A program made the translations under genes and the position numbers. The notes under the pieces were generated by a model. That model was not told the DNA's origin. It saw only the letters and a list, made by a program, of their open reading frames with translations, and searched no databases. A DNA stretch of 64,000 bases from Sediminibacterium sp. C3 (GTDB lineage Bacteria; Bacteroidota; Bacteroidia; Chitinophagales; Chitinophagaceae): positions 1,707,248-1,771,247 of the forward strand of contig NZ_KI669560.1 in NCBI RefSeq assembly GCF_000508085.1, in the 5' to 3' direction. Within the stretch, counting starts at the first letter, position 1; the number at the start of each line of letters is the position of its first letter. Positions 57,343 to 64,000 of the stretch are shown here, piece by piece.

Positions 57343-58221
57343 TTATTGCATTTTAGACAATATTTCCAGGCTTTTTACGATTAGTGATTCAACGGCTTTG
57401 CCTCCGTCTTTGCTAAAACTTTGCTGTACGCGATTAGCAACGATTGCGCTAAGGCTTAAGCAGTTATGGTTAAGAATTTTTCCTAATCCGTACATGGCAC
57501 TGGTCTCCATCTCAAAATTGGTAATCCGATGATTACCGTAACTGAAACTGGTTAATTGTGAAATCAAGTTGGGGAATTGCAGTGGTAAGCGTAAAATTCT
57601 TCCCTGTGGTCCATAAAATCCAGGACAGGTAACGGTGATGCCATGGTGAAAACCTTCTACAAATTCTTTGAGCACACTGGCAGAAGCGGAAGCTATATAC
57701 GGAGTTATCCCATTGTTGCCCAATTGCGTGTGTGTTTCAAAAGCGTTTAAAATTTGCGATTCTTCTTCATGATTCTGCTGCTTGTAAAAATGAAGCAGAT
57801 TGTCCACTCCCAATCCATGTGTACTGGCTACAAAACTATCAACGGGAATATCAGCCTGCAAAGCTCCTGAAGTGCCCATTCTCACGATGGTCAGTTTGGT
57901 TAGTTCCGACTTGATGGTTCTGGTGCTAAAATCTATATTGGCTAATGCATCCAATTCGTTAAATACAATATCAATATTGTCAGGACCAATTCCTGTGGAT
58001 ACTACAGAAAGTCTTTTCTTGCCAATGATTCCGGTATGCGTAATAAACTCTCTGTGCTCATATTTGCCTTCTATCTTGTCAAAATGTTTGCTTACTTCAG
58101 CCACTCTGCCAGGATCTCCAACTGTAATGATGGTACTGGCCAGTTCTTCTGGTTTCACATTTAAATGATAAACTGCACCTCTGTCATTAATGATCAATTC
58201 ACTTTCTGCAATTCTGAGCAT
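57343..58221 (-). CDS. Nucleoside phosphorylase (uridine phosphorylase-like)
   Basis: The 292-residue PNP/UDP-family enzyme has the phosphate-binding TVGDPGRVAEVSKHF, STGIGPDNIDIV and VRMGTSGAL, and the ribose-site NFEMETSAMYGLGK. It cleaves a nucleoside by phosphorolysis. The pattern is nearer to uridine phosphorylases than to purine enzymes. Usual length is 250-260, so it is slightly long at the N-terminus. Confidence 0.88.
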   Translation of the reverse strand: MLRIAESELIINDRGAVYHLNVKPEELASTIITVGDPGRVAEVSKHFDKIEGKYEHREFITHTGIIGKKRLSVVSTGIGPDNIDIVFNELDALANIDFSTRTIKSELTKLTIVRMGTSGALQADIPVDSFVASTHGLGVDNLLHFYKQQNHEEESQILNAFETHTQLGNNGITPYIASASASVLKEFVEGFHHGITVTCPGFYGPQGRILRLPLQFPNLISQLTSFSYGNHRITNFEMETSAMYGLGKILNHNCLSLSAIVANRVQQSFSKDGGKAVESLIVKSLEILSKMQ

Positions 58222-58266
58222 ATTTATAAGAATTAGAAAGTAAAATTCGGGATTTCTTATTTAGAA

Positions 58267-58297
58267 TTTTAAAATTCCTTTCTTTCCGCTATTTTTG
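58267..58297 (+). promoter_or_regulatory. Promoter of tRNA-Cys
   Basis: TTTT (58267-58270), 19 nt, TATTTTTG (58290-58297). The -7 box is perfect, and the -33 is one base off TTTG. The leader GCATCCCCAAACAA parallels that before tRNA-Val. Confidence 0.65.
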
Positions 58298-58310
58298 CAT
58301 CCCCAAACAA

Positions 58311-58381
58311 GGTCCTGTGGCCGAGTGGCTAGGCAGAGCTCTGCAAAAGCTTCTACAGCGGTTCGAATCCGCTCGGGACCT
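58311..58381 (+). tRNA. tRNA-Cys (anticodon GCA)
   Basis: A 71-nt cloverleaf with acceptor GGTCCTG/CGGGACC and the Cys-type discriminator T. The anticodon loop CTGCAAA places GCA at 58343-58345, and the T arm GCGGTTCGAATCCGC is present. CCA is not encoded. Confidence 0.97.
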
Positions 58382-58384
58382 CAC

Positions 58385-58414
58385 AAAGGGTTGTCGCTCG
58401 ACAACCCTTTTCTA
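58385..58414 (+). terminator. Rho-independent terminator after tRNA-Cys
   Basis: Stem AAAGGGTTGTC/GACAACCCTTT (11 bp) with loop GCTC and a short T-rich tail, 4 nt after the tRNA. Confidence 0.9.
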
Positions 58415-58441
58415 TTTCATAAATGGATTAGTTGCCATTTT

Positions 58442-58455
58442 GTAACTTTTGTAAC
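58442..58455 (+). promoter_or_regulatory. Operator-like element, copy 1 (upstream of tauE-type gene)
   Basis: GTAAC-TTTT-GTAAC followed by CAT. The left arm and spacer are identical to the other three copies in this cluster; the right arm is imperfect as an inverted repeat. It lies 49 nt before the start of the TauE/SafE gene. Confidence 0.6.
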
Positions 58456-58503
58456 CATCTTTACCTTTTTGATTCTTCATTTTTGTATTCTAAAATTGAT
58501 TCA

Positions 58504-59319
58504 ATGATCATACTAGGTTATTTATTAGCAGCATTGGTGGGTATTTCCTTGGGACTTATCGGAAGCGGTGGGTCTATTTTAACCGTACCTATTCTGGTGT
58601 ATATAATGGGAGTTGATCCTGTTTTGGCAACCGCCTATTCCTTGTTCATTGTGGGTTCCACTGCATTGGTGGGCGGTATTCAAAGTGCCACGCAGAAAAG
58701 AGTTGATTTTAAAACCGTACTTATTTTTGGTATTCCATCCATTGCAGCTGTTTATGCTACCCGTTTATGGCTGGTTCCATTAATTCCAAAAGAAGTGGCC
58801 ACCATTGGGTCCATAGTTATTACCAAGCCCATTGCCCTGATGTTACTTTTTGCATTAGTAATGATTCTGGCGTCTGTAAGTATGATTAAGCCTGGGAAGA
58901 AACAAGCTACAGATGAAAATCTACCCATGCAATACAATTATCCCATGATTTTACTGGAAGGATCCCTGGTTGGGGTATTAACAGGCTTGGTAGGAGCAGG
59001 GGGGGGATTCTTAATTATACCTGCACTGGTATTGCTCGCTAAAATGCCAATGAAACTGGCCGTGGGAACTTCTTTATTCATTATTGCTGCCAAATCTCTG
59101 ATTGGATTTACAGGAGATTTGCAGGGGAGTGAAGTGATTGATTGGAGTTTGCTATTAACTTTTACTGGATTTGCAGTAGTTGGAATTTTTGCTGGAATCA
59201 TTTTGTCCAAGAAGATCCCAGGAGAAAAACTAAAATCAGCATTTGGCTGGTTTGTTTTAATCATGGGAATTTACATCATAATTAAAGAATTATTGTTTCC
59301 TGCAGGTGGGGGGCACTAA
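58504..59319 (+). CDS. TauE/SafE family sulfite/sulfur-anion exporter
   Basis: The 271-residue two-repeat transporter has about eight helices. The first repeat carries GLIGSGGSILTVPILVY and the second GLVGAGGGFLIIPALVLL. Its setting beside persulfide dioxygenase/rhodanese-type genes supports sulfite or a related sulfur anion as substrate; that is inference. The start is ATG 58504 (MIILGYLL). A CTG- or TTG-type extension upstream would run through the operator region and is rejected. A shared operator-like repeat precedes it. Confidence 0.9.
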   Translation: MIILGYLLAALVGISLGLIGSGGSILTVPILVYIMGVDPVLATAYSLFIVGSTALVGGIQSATQKRVDFKTVLIFGIPSIAAVYATRLWLVPLIPKEVATIGSIVITKPIALMLLFALVMILASVSMIKPGKKQATDENLPMQYNYPMILLEGSLVGVLTGLVGAGGGFLIIPALVLLAKMPMKLAVGTSLFIIAAKSLIGFTGDLQGSEVIDWSLLLTFTGFAVVGIFAGIILSKKIPGEKLKSAFGWFVLIMGIYIIIKELLFPAGGGH

Positions 59320-59320
59320 T

Positions 59321-59334
59321 GCAACAAAAGTTAC
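59321..59334 (-). promoter_or_regulatory. Operator-like element, copy 2 (upstream of MBL-rhodanese gene 1)
   Basis: Plus strand GCAAC-AAAA-GTTAC; on the minus strand it reads GTAAC-TTTT-GTTGC. It begins 2 nt after the TauE-type stop codon and 64 nt before the next start. Confidence 0.65.
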
Positions 59335-59397
59335 CAAACGCCAATTTTTCACAATCGATATTTGCAGTATATATTAAAAACTTAAAAACGAAACCAT

Positions 59398-60798
59398 ATG
59401 TTTTTCCAACACATTTACGACAAGAGTTTAGCGCAAGCCAGCTATTTTATTGGATGCCAGAAAGCAGGCGTGGCTGCAGTGATAGATGCCAAAAGAGATG
59501 TGGACACTTACCTTGAAATAGCTAAGGCTAACAATATGACCATCACCCATATTTTTGAAACACATATTCACGCAGATTTCCTTGCGGGATCAAGAGAGCT
59601 TGCTAAGCTAACCGGTGCGCAGCTATACTTGTCCGCTGAAGGTGGAGAAGGATGGGAGTATGAGTTTCCGCATATAGGTTTAAAAGATAACGATGTAATC
59701 AAGCTGGGTAATTTGAGCTTTAAAGTAATGCATACGCCAGGTCATACGCCTGAAAGTATCAGCTTCCTTTTAACAGATCATCCTGCAAGTGATGAACCTG
59801 TTATGTTATTCACCGGTGATTTTGTTTTTGTAGGTGATATTGGCAGACCCGATTTATTAGAGAAAGCTGCTGGTATGGTAGGAACCCAGGACAAAGGGGC
59901 CAAGCAAATGTATCAGAGCATTAATAAGTTCAATGCATTGCCCGATTATGTTCAGGTTTGGCCCGGACATGGTGCAGGTTCTGCCTGTGGTAAAGCTTTG
60001 GGCGCGGTTCCAAGTACAACGGTGGGTTATGAGAAAGCCAGAAACTGGGCATTCCAGTATGCAAAAAATGAAGATGGTTTTATCAAATTCCTGTTGGCCG
60101 ATCAACCAGAGCCGCCGAAGTATTTTGCTATGATGAAGAAGTTAAACAAGGTAGATCGTCCTTTATTAACTGAAGTTCCCAAGCTGAAGCAACTTTCAAT
60201 AGAAGAAGTGAATGCCAATATGGCTAAAGGTATCAAGCTCCTTGATGCCAGACCAAAAACAGCGTTTGCCGCTGGATTTATTCCTGGTAGCTTAAACGTA
60301 CAAGGCAATAATTCTTTCGCAACCTGGGCGGGATGGTATCTTAGTTACGACGAACCTTTCATGATTCTTGCAGATGAATCTATGTTGGATGATTTAACCA
60401 GAAAATTAATGAGAATTGGTTTGGACAATATAGCAGGTTATTTGCCATCTGTAGAAGCATACACCAAAGCTGGTGGCACTTTAAGCAAAGTAAATCAGGT
60501 GGATTTAGCAACTGCTAAAACTTTAGCTAAGGATCCGGAAGTGCAGGTAGTAGACTTAAGAGGTGTGGCAGAGTTTAATGCAGGTCATATTGAGGGTGCC
60601 GAAAACGTATTCGTAGGAACATTGCCAGACAACCTGAATAAAATAAGCAAAACCAAAAAAGTAATGATACACTGTCAGGGTGGAGACAGGGCGTCTATTG
60701 GCTATTCTATTCTTGCAAAAAATGGTTTTAATAATATTGTTAACTATTCTCCAGGAATGAATGAATGGATCAGCTCCGGCGAACCCGTAGTTGCATAG
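59398..60798 (+). CDS. MBL-fold persulfide dioxygenase-like protein with two rhodanese domains (copy 1)
   Basis: The 466-residue protein has an ETHE1-like metallo-beta-lactamase domain with iron ligands His56, His58 and Asp60 (THIHADFLAG), His112/His116 (HTPGH), Asp141 and His191 (WPGHGAGSACGK). Rhodanese domain 1 (about 270-362) lacks the active Cys (ILADES). Domain 2 (about 375-466) has Cys426 in IHCQGGDRAS. The family oxidises glutathione or protein persulfides to sulfite and can transfer sulfur by the rhodanese Cys. A terminator follows. A paralogue lies at 61311. Confidence 0.93.
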   Translation: MFFQHIYDKSLAQASYFIGCQKAGVAAVIDAKRDVDTYLEIAKANNMTITHIFETHIHADFLAGSRELAKLTGAQLYLSAEGGEGWEYEFPHIGLKDNDVIKLGNLSFKVMHTPGHTPESISFLLTDHPASDEPVMLFTGDFVFVGDIGRPDLLEKAAGMVGTQDKGAKQMYQSINKFNALPDYVQVWPGHGAGSACGKALGAVPSTTVGYEKARNWAFQYAKNEDGFIKFLLADQPEPPKYFAMMKKLNKVDRPLLTEVPKLKQLSIEEVNANMAKGIKLLDARPKTAFAAGFIPGSLNVQGNNSFATWAGWYLSYDEPFMILADESMLDDLTRKLMRIGLDNIAGYLPSVEAYTKAGGTLSKVNQVDLATAKTLAKDPEVQVVDLRGVAEFNAGHIEGAENVFVGTLPDNLNKISKTKKVMIHCQGGDRASIGYSILAKNGFNNIVNYSPGMNEWISSGEPVVA

Positions 60799-60817
60799 TG
60801 AGTATGAGTTTAGTTAG

Positions 60818-60845
60818 AGCTGCCTTCCCCCGGGCAGCTTTTTTT
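60818..60845 (+). terminator. Rho-independent terminator after MBL-rhodanese gene 1
   Basis: Stem AGCTGCC/GGCAGCT (7 bp) with an 8-nt C-rich loop, followed by a run of T residues. It separates the tauE/MBL1 transcript from the lipoprotein gene. Confidence 0.88.
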
Positions 60846-60906
60846 ATGATTAAACTCATTTTTTTAGGAAAGCCTGTATGTTAATTTTGGACGGAAAATA
60901 GAAAGT

Positions 60907-61230
60907 ATGAAAAAATTGAATGTATTTTTTGCGGCAATACTAATGGTTCTTCTGGTTTCATGTAATGAAGCACCAGCAGATAAAGCAGCAGATACGAATA
61001 TGGCACCAGTAAAACATGGAGAATCAATGGAGCATCATGCCAGTTCTGATTCTGCTGCTAAGTACACTCCTGAGATGGTAGCCAATAAAAGGGATTTTAT
61101 CTGCGGAATGCCTGTAACAGCTGGTATTGCTGACACTGCTCATTATGGTGGTAAGGTATATGGCTTCTGTGCAAGTGAATGTAAGGCTGAGTTTTTGCTG
61201 AATCCGCAGTCTCATGTAACCGCAAAATAA
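60907..61230 (+). CDS. YHS-type metal-binding lipoprotein
   Basis: The 107-residue protein has a lipobox (LLVSC, Cys19), a His-rich spacer (KHGESMEHHASSD) and a C-terminal YHS/TRASH-like domain with Cys66 (FICGMPV), Tyr80, Cys88 and Cys92 (GFCASECKAEF). YHS domains bind copper or other metals, so this envelope protein could sense or store a metal or bind a sulfur species near the sulfur-oxidising enzymes. Between MBL copies 1 and 2. No start ambiguity. Confidence 0.85.
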   Translation: MKKLNVFFAAILMVLLVSCNEAPADKAADTNMAPVKHGESMEHHASSDSAAKYTPEMVANKRDFICGMPVTAGIADTAHYGGKVYGFCASECKAEFLLNPQSHVTAK

Positions 61231-61243
61231 GTATGCGTGAATT

Positions 61244-61257
61244 GTAACTTTTGATAC
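61244..61257 (+). promoter_or_regulatory. Operator-like element, copy 3 (upstream of MBL-rhodanese gene 2)
   Basis: GTAAC-TTTT-GATAC followed by CAT, with the same 10-base core as the other copies. It lies 14 nt after the lipoprotein stop and 53 nt before the next start. Confidence 0.65.
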
Positions 61258-61310
61258 CATTTTTTTTTCAATGATTCTGGAGTTTTACAATAACATTTAA
61301 ATTCATTTGT

Positions 61311-62726
61311 ATGAAAATTGAACAAATTTATACGGGTTGTCTGGCGCAGGGCGCTTATTATATTGTATCTGAAGGAGAAGCAGCTATTGTTGATCCATTA
61401 AGGGAGATACAGCCTTATCTGGAAAGATTGGCAAAAGACAAGGTTACATTGAAGTATATTTTTGAAACGCATTTTCATGCAGATTTTGTAAGTGGTCATT
61501 TAGACCTGAGTAAGGCAACGGGCGCAAAAATTGTTTATGGCCCAACAGCAAAAGCGGGTTTTGATTGTGTAGTTGCAAATGATGGAGAAGAATTTTCATT
61601 AGGGAAGATTCATATTAAAGTATTGCATACACCTGGTCATACATTGGAGAGCAGTACTTTTTTATTGAAGGATGAACAGGATAAGCCCCATTGTATTTTT
61701 AGCGGAGATACCCTTTTTCTGGGCGATGTTGGCCGACCCGATCTGGCGCAGAAAGCAGCGAATATGACGCAGGAGGAATTAGCAGGATTACTTTACGATA
61801 GTCTGATGAATAAGATAATGCCCTTGCCTGATGATATTATTGTTTATCCTGCGCATGGTGCCGGTAGTGCCTGTGGTAAGAATATGATGAAGGAAACCGT
61901 AGATACTTTAGGTAATCAGAAGAAAGTAAACTATGCCCTGAACCAGCCTGATAAAGACAGTTTTATTAAAGCGGTTACCGATGGACTTCAGCCACCTCCC
62001 GGTTATTTTGGTATGAATGTAGCCATGAATAAACAGGGGTATGATTCTTTTGAATCTGTTCTGCATAAAGGTTCTACACCATTATCTGTGGAAGCATTTG
62101 AAGCAGCAGCAGAAACAACGGGTGCATTGATTTTAGATACCAGAGATTCCGGCGTTTTTTATAAAGGATTTATTCCTCAATCTATTAATATTGGATTGGG
62201 GGGAGATTTTGCTCCCTGGGTAGGTGCCATGATTGTAGATGTAAAGCAACCCATTTTATTGGTTTGTGAAGCGGAATCTTATAAGGATGCCATTACCCGG
62301 TTAAGCAGGGTTGGTTTTGATCATGTTATTGGATATCTGGAAGGAGGTTTTGAAAACTGGCTGAATGCCGGTAAGCCGGTTGATACAGTTGAAAGAATTG
62401 ATGCTGCTGAGTTTGCTGGAATGCTGGATGTGAACTCAGATACCATTTTTGATATCAGAAGGGAAGGAGAGTATGTAGCAGAACATATTGAAAACGCCTA
62501 CAATAAGCCATTGCTGTATATAAACGAATGGATTAAAGACATCAACCCGTCCGAACATTTCTTTGTGCATTGTGCAGGCGGATACAGAAGCATGATTGCT
62601 GCCAGCATTTTACAGGCCCGTGGATACAGAAACTTTACAGAAATCGCAGGCGGATATAAAGCCATCGCAGAAACCAATATCCCACGAACCGATTTTGTGT
62701 GCCCTTCCAAAACTTTAAAACTCTAA
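61311..62726 (+). CDS. MBL-fold persulfide dioxygenase-like protein with two rhodanese domains (copy 2)
   Basis: The 471-residue paralogue of the 59398 protein has metal ligands His54, His56, Asp58 (THFHADFVSG), His106, His110 (HTPGH), Asp133 and His182 (YPAHGAGSACGK). Unlike copy 1, both rhodanese domains keep a cysteine: Cys319 (LLVCEAES) and Cys421 (FVHCAGGYRS). It probably performs persulfide oxidation coupled to sulfur transfer. The OsmC gene follows 3 nt downstream in one transcript. The two copies share about the same domain lengths, so one is not a truncated form. Confidence 0.93.
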   Translation: MKIEQIYTGCLAQGAYYIVSEGEAAIVDPLREIQPYLERLAKDKVTLKYIFETHFHADFVSGHLDLSKATGAKIVYGPTAKAGFDCVVANDGEEFSLGKIHIKVLHTPGHTLESSTFLLKDEQDKPHCIFSGDTLFLGDVGRPDLAQKAANMTQEELAGLLYDSLMNKIMPLPDDIIVYPAHGAGSACGKNMMKETVDTLGNQKKVNYALNQPDKDSFIKAVTDGLQPPPGYFGMNVAMNKQGYDSFESVLHKGSTPLSVEAFEAAAETTGALILDTRDSGVFYKGFIPQSINIGLGGDFAPWVGAMIVDVKQPILLVCEAESYKDAITRLSRVGFDHVIGYLEGGFENWLNAGKPVDTVERIDAAEFAGMLDVNSDTIFDIRREGEYVAEHIENAYNKPLLYINEWIKDINPSEHFFVHCAGGYRSMIAASILQARGYRNFTEIAGGYKAIAETNIPRTDFVCPSKTLKL

Positions 62727-62729
62727 AAT

Positions 62730-63173
62730 ATGAGTACCCCATTTCATTACGAAGTAGACTTAGTTTGGCAATCTGATAGAAAAGGAACCATCAGCTCCCC
62801 TGTATTATCTAATACCATTGAAGTGGCTACTCCTCCTGAATTTCCTAAGGGAATGCCAGGTATCTGGTCTCCGGAACATTTACTCGTTGCTGCAGTAAAC
62901 TCCTGCTATATGACTACTTTTTTAGCCATCGCTGAAAATTCCAAATTGCCATTTGTATCATTGAATGTGAAGGCAGTGGGTTTATTGGAACAACCTGAAG
63001 GGAAATACATGATTACAACTGTATTGTTGAAGCCGGAATTAGTGATTTCTGATGAAACCATTGCAGAAAGAGCCATGAGGGTATTGGAAAAAACAGAGAA
63101 AGCCTGTTTAATTTCCAATTCCATCAAAGCAACGGTGAAACTGGATGCAGTTGTGAAAATTGCACATGCGTAA
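62730..63173 (+). CDS. OsmC/Ohr family protein
   Basis: The 147-residue OsmC-fold protein has the two reactive cysteines, Cys59 (AAVNSCYMTTFLAIA) and Cys126 (EKACLISNSIK). Such proteins reduce organic hydroperoxides or handle thiol/persulfide stress. The stop codon TAA lies inside the fourth operator-like repeat. It is 3 nt downstream of MBL-rhodanese copy 2, suggesting joint expression. Confidence 0.9.
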   Translation: MSTPFHYEVDLVWQSDRKGTISSPVLSNTIEVATPPEFPKGMPGIWSPEHLLVAAVNSCYMTTFLAIAENSKLPFVSLNVKAVGLLEQPEGKYMITTVLLKPELVISDETIAERAMRVLEKTEKACLISNSIKATVKLDAVVKIAHA

Positions 63174-63183
63174 CTTTTGTTAC
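63170..63183 (+). promoter_or_regulatory. Operator-like element, copy 4 (upstream of MFS gene, over the OsmC stop)
   Basis: GTAAC-TTTT-GTTAC, a perfect 5-4-5 inverted repeat, followed by CAT. It overlaps the TAA stop of the OsmC gene and lies 45 nt before the MFS start. Confidence 0.7.
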
Positions 63184-63228
63184 CATTCCTGAGATTCTTT
63201 CTTTCTAACTTGCTGCAAATTCTTTTGC

Positions 63229-64000
63229 ATGCAGGGTTTAAAGGAGAATAAAATTCAATTCATACTTCTTGTTATTGTCAATGCTTTTGTAGGGGCAATG
63301 GTGGGTATGGAGCGATCTATCCTTCCGGAATTTGGCAAGACACTCTTTTCGCTGTCCACCGCAACTGCGATTACCAGCTTTATTATTGCGTTTGGCATTA
63401 GTAAGTCTGTTAGTAATTACGCAGTTGGCGCTTTTTCAAAGAGATTTACCAGAAAGCAATTGCTTGTATTTGGCTGGCTGATTGCGGCCCCGGTTCCTTT
63501 TTTATTGATGTATGCGAATCACTGGAACTGGATAATTCTAGCTAATATTTTTCTGGGTATCAGCCAGGGGCTTACCTGGAGCACTACAGTTGTCATGAAA
63601 ATTGATCTGGTAGGTAATAAAAACAGAGGGCTGGCAATGGGTATTAACGAGTTTGCCGGTTATCTATCGGTAGGACTGGCTGCCTATTTATCAGCAAGAA
63701 TAGCAAGTAACTATGGATACGCTATTTATCCCTTTATTCCTGGATTGTTTTTTGTACTGGCAGGTTTAGTACTCTCCTTATTTTTCGTAAAAGATACAGC
63801 TGCCTTTGTTCAGGCTGAATCCAAAGAAAGCCCTATTCCGCTGATCAAAAATATCTGGTCTCAGACCACCTGGAATCACAGAAATTTAGGCAGTGTAACC
63901 CTGAATGGGTTGGTTAATAATTTGAATGATGGCGTTATGTGGGGACTGGTACCCTTATTGCTTATTCAACGTCAGTTTACTGTATCTGAGATTGGGATGA
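63229..64000 (+). CDS. Major facilitator superfamily transporter, partial (C-terminus beyond window)
   Basis: An open frame from ATG 63229 runs to the window edge (257 codons). The protein starts MQGLKENKIQFILLVIVNAF and has at least seven predicted helices. MFS features include the basic loop KRFTRKQLLVFGW between helices 2 and 3 and RGLAMGINEFAGYL. The truncation is only the window end. Its place behind the OsmC gene and under the same type of operator suggests a role in exporting a product of the cluster. The substrate is unknown. Confidence 0.85.
   Translation, partial: MQGLKENKIQFILLVIVNAFVGAMVGMERSILPEFGKTLFSLSTATAITSFIIAFGISKSVSNYAVGAFSKRFTRKQLLVFGWLIAAPVPFLLMYANHWNWIILANIFLGISQGLTWSTTVVMKIDLVGNKNRGLAMGINEFAGYLSVGLAAYLSARIASNYGYAIYPFIPGLFFVLAGLVLSLFFVKDTAAFVQAESKESPIPLIKNIWSQTTWNHRNLGSVTLNGLVNNLNDGVMWGLVPLLLIQRQFTVSEIGM

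Noticed and set aside
58432..58503. N-terminal extension of the TauE-type protein
   Set aside because: It would begin with a non-ATG codon and translate through the operator-like repeat; the extra residues are not membrane-protein-like.

Overview
The window is a compact, AT-rich bacterial chromosome segment with no phage, insertion sequence, CRISPR array or rRNA. Gene content points to Bacteroidota, most likely a Chitinophagaceae-type aerobe (inference). The grounds are promoter boxes of the Bacteroidota TAnnTTTG type with an upstream TTG/TTTG, weak or absent Shine-Dalgarno sequences, an sdhC-A-B order, and many Bacteroidota-style families (DUF4294, DUF6580-like, CcmE of the CxxxY type, YbiT-like ABC-F, secreted M14 and S9 peptidases).

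Layout: 0-8 kb holds a cupin, a sigma/anti-sigma-like pair, an NlpC/P60 hydrolase, a 50-residue membrane ORF, a half-size TauE, pyrophosphatase, TrmN6, oligopeptidase B and a sensor that stops after its histidine-bearing domain. 8-11.4 kb is the succinate dehydrogenase operon. 11.5-20.8 kb runs forward: MacB-type permease, TsaD, ABC-F, secreted carboxypeptidase, L,D-transpeptidase and hybrid kinase. 20.8-33.5 kb has aspartate kinase, fructose bisphosphatase, an ABC ATPase, BstA-like DinB protein, two tandem Nudix enzymes, FolC, a TonB-like protein, transporters, an unassigned radical SAM enzyme and a ureohydrolase. 33.5-38.3 kb has ccmE-ccmF, DUF4294, the N-degron pair clpS-aat (aat frameshifted) and tRNA-Val. 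38.4-58.4 kb is mixed metabolism: GH26, alcohol dehydrogenase, a TlpA-DUF1684 fusion, ManA, RNase HI, acyl-CoA carboxylase, a GMC oxidoreductase, MalQ, dipeptide epimerase, CorA, DapF, a nucleoside phosphorylase and tRNA-Cys.

58.4-64 kb is the most coherent accessory unit. It encodes a TauE/SafE exporter, two metallo-beta-lactamase/double-rhodanese proteins, a YHS-type lipoprotein, an OsmC protein and the start of an MFS transporter. Four of its intergenic regions carry the same 10-base core GTAACTTTTG inside a 5-4-5 element that is a perfect inverted repeat in one copy and imperfect in the others. This looks like one regulon for reactive sulfur handling under a CRP/FNR-like regulator that is not encoded in the window.

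Other points of note are a natural Glu-to-Gln change with a lost Walker A in the second ATPase domain of the ABC-F protein, and four convergent gene pairs whose stop codons interlock by exactly 4 nt.
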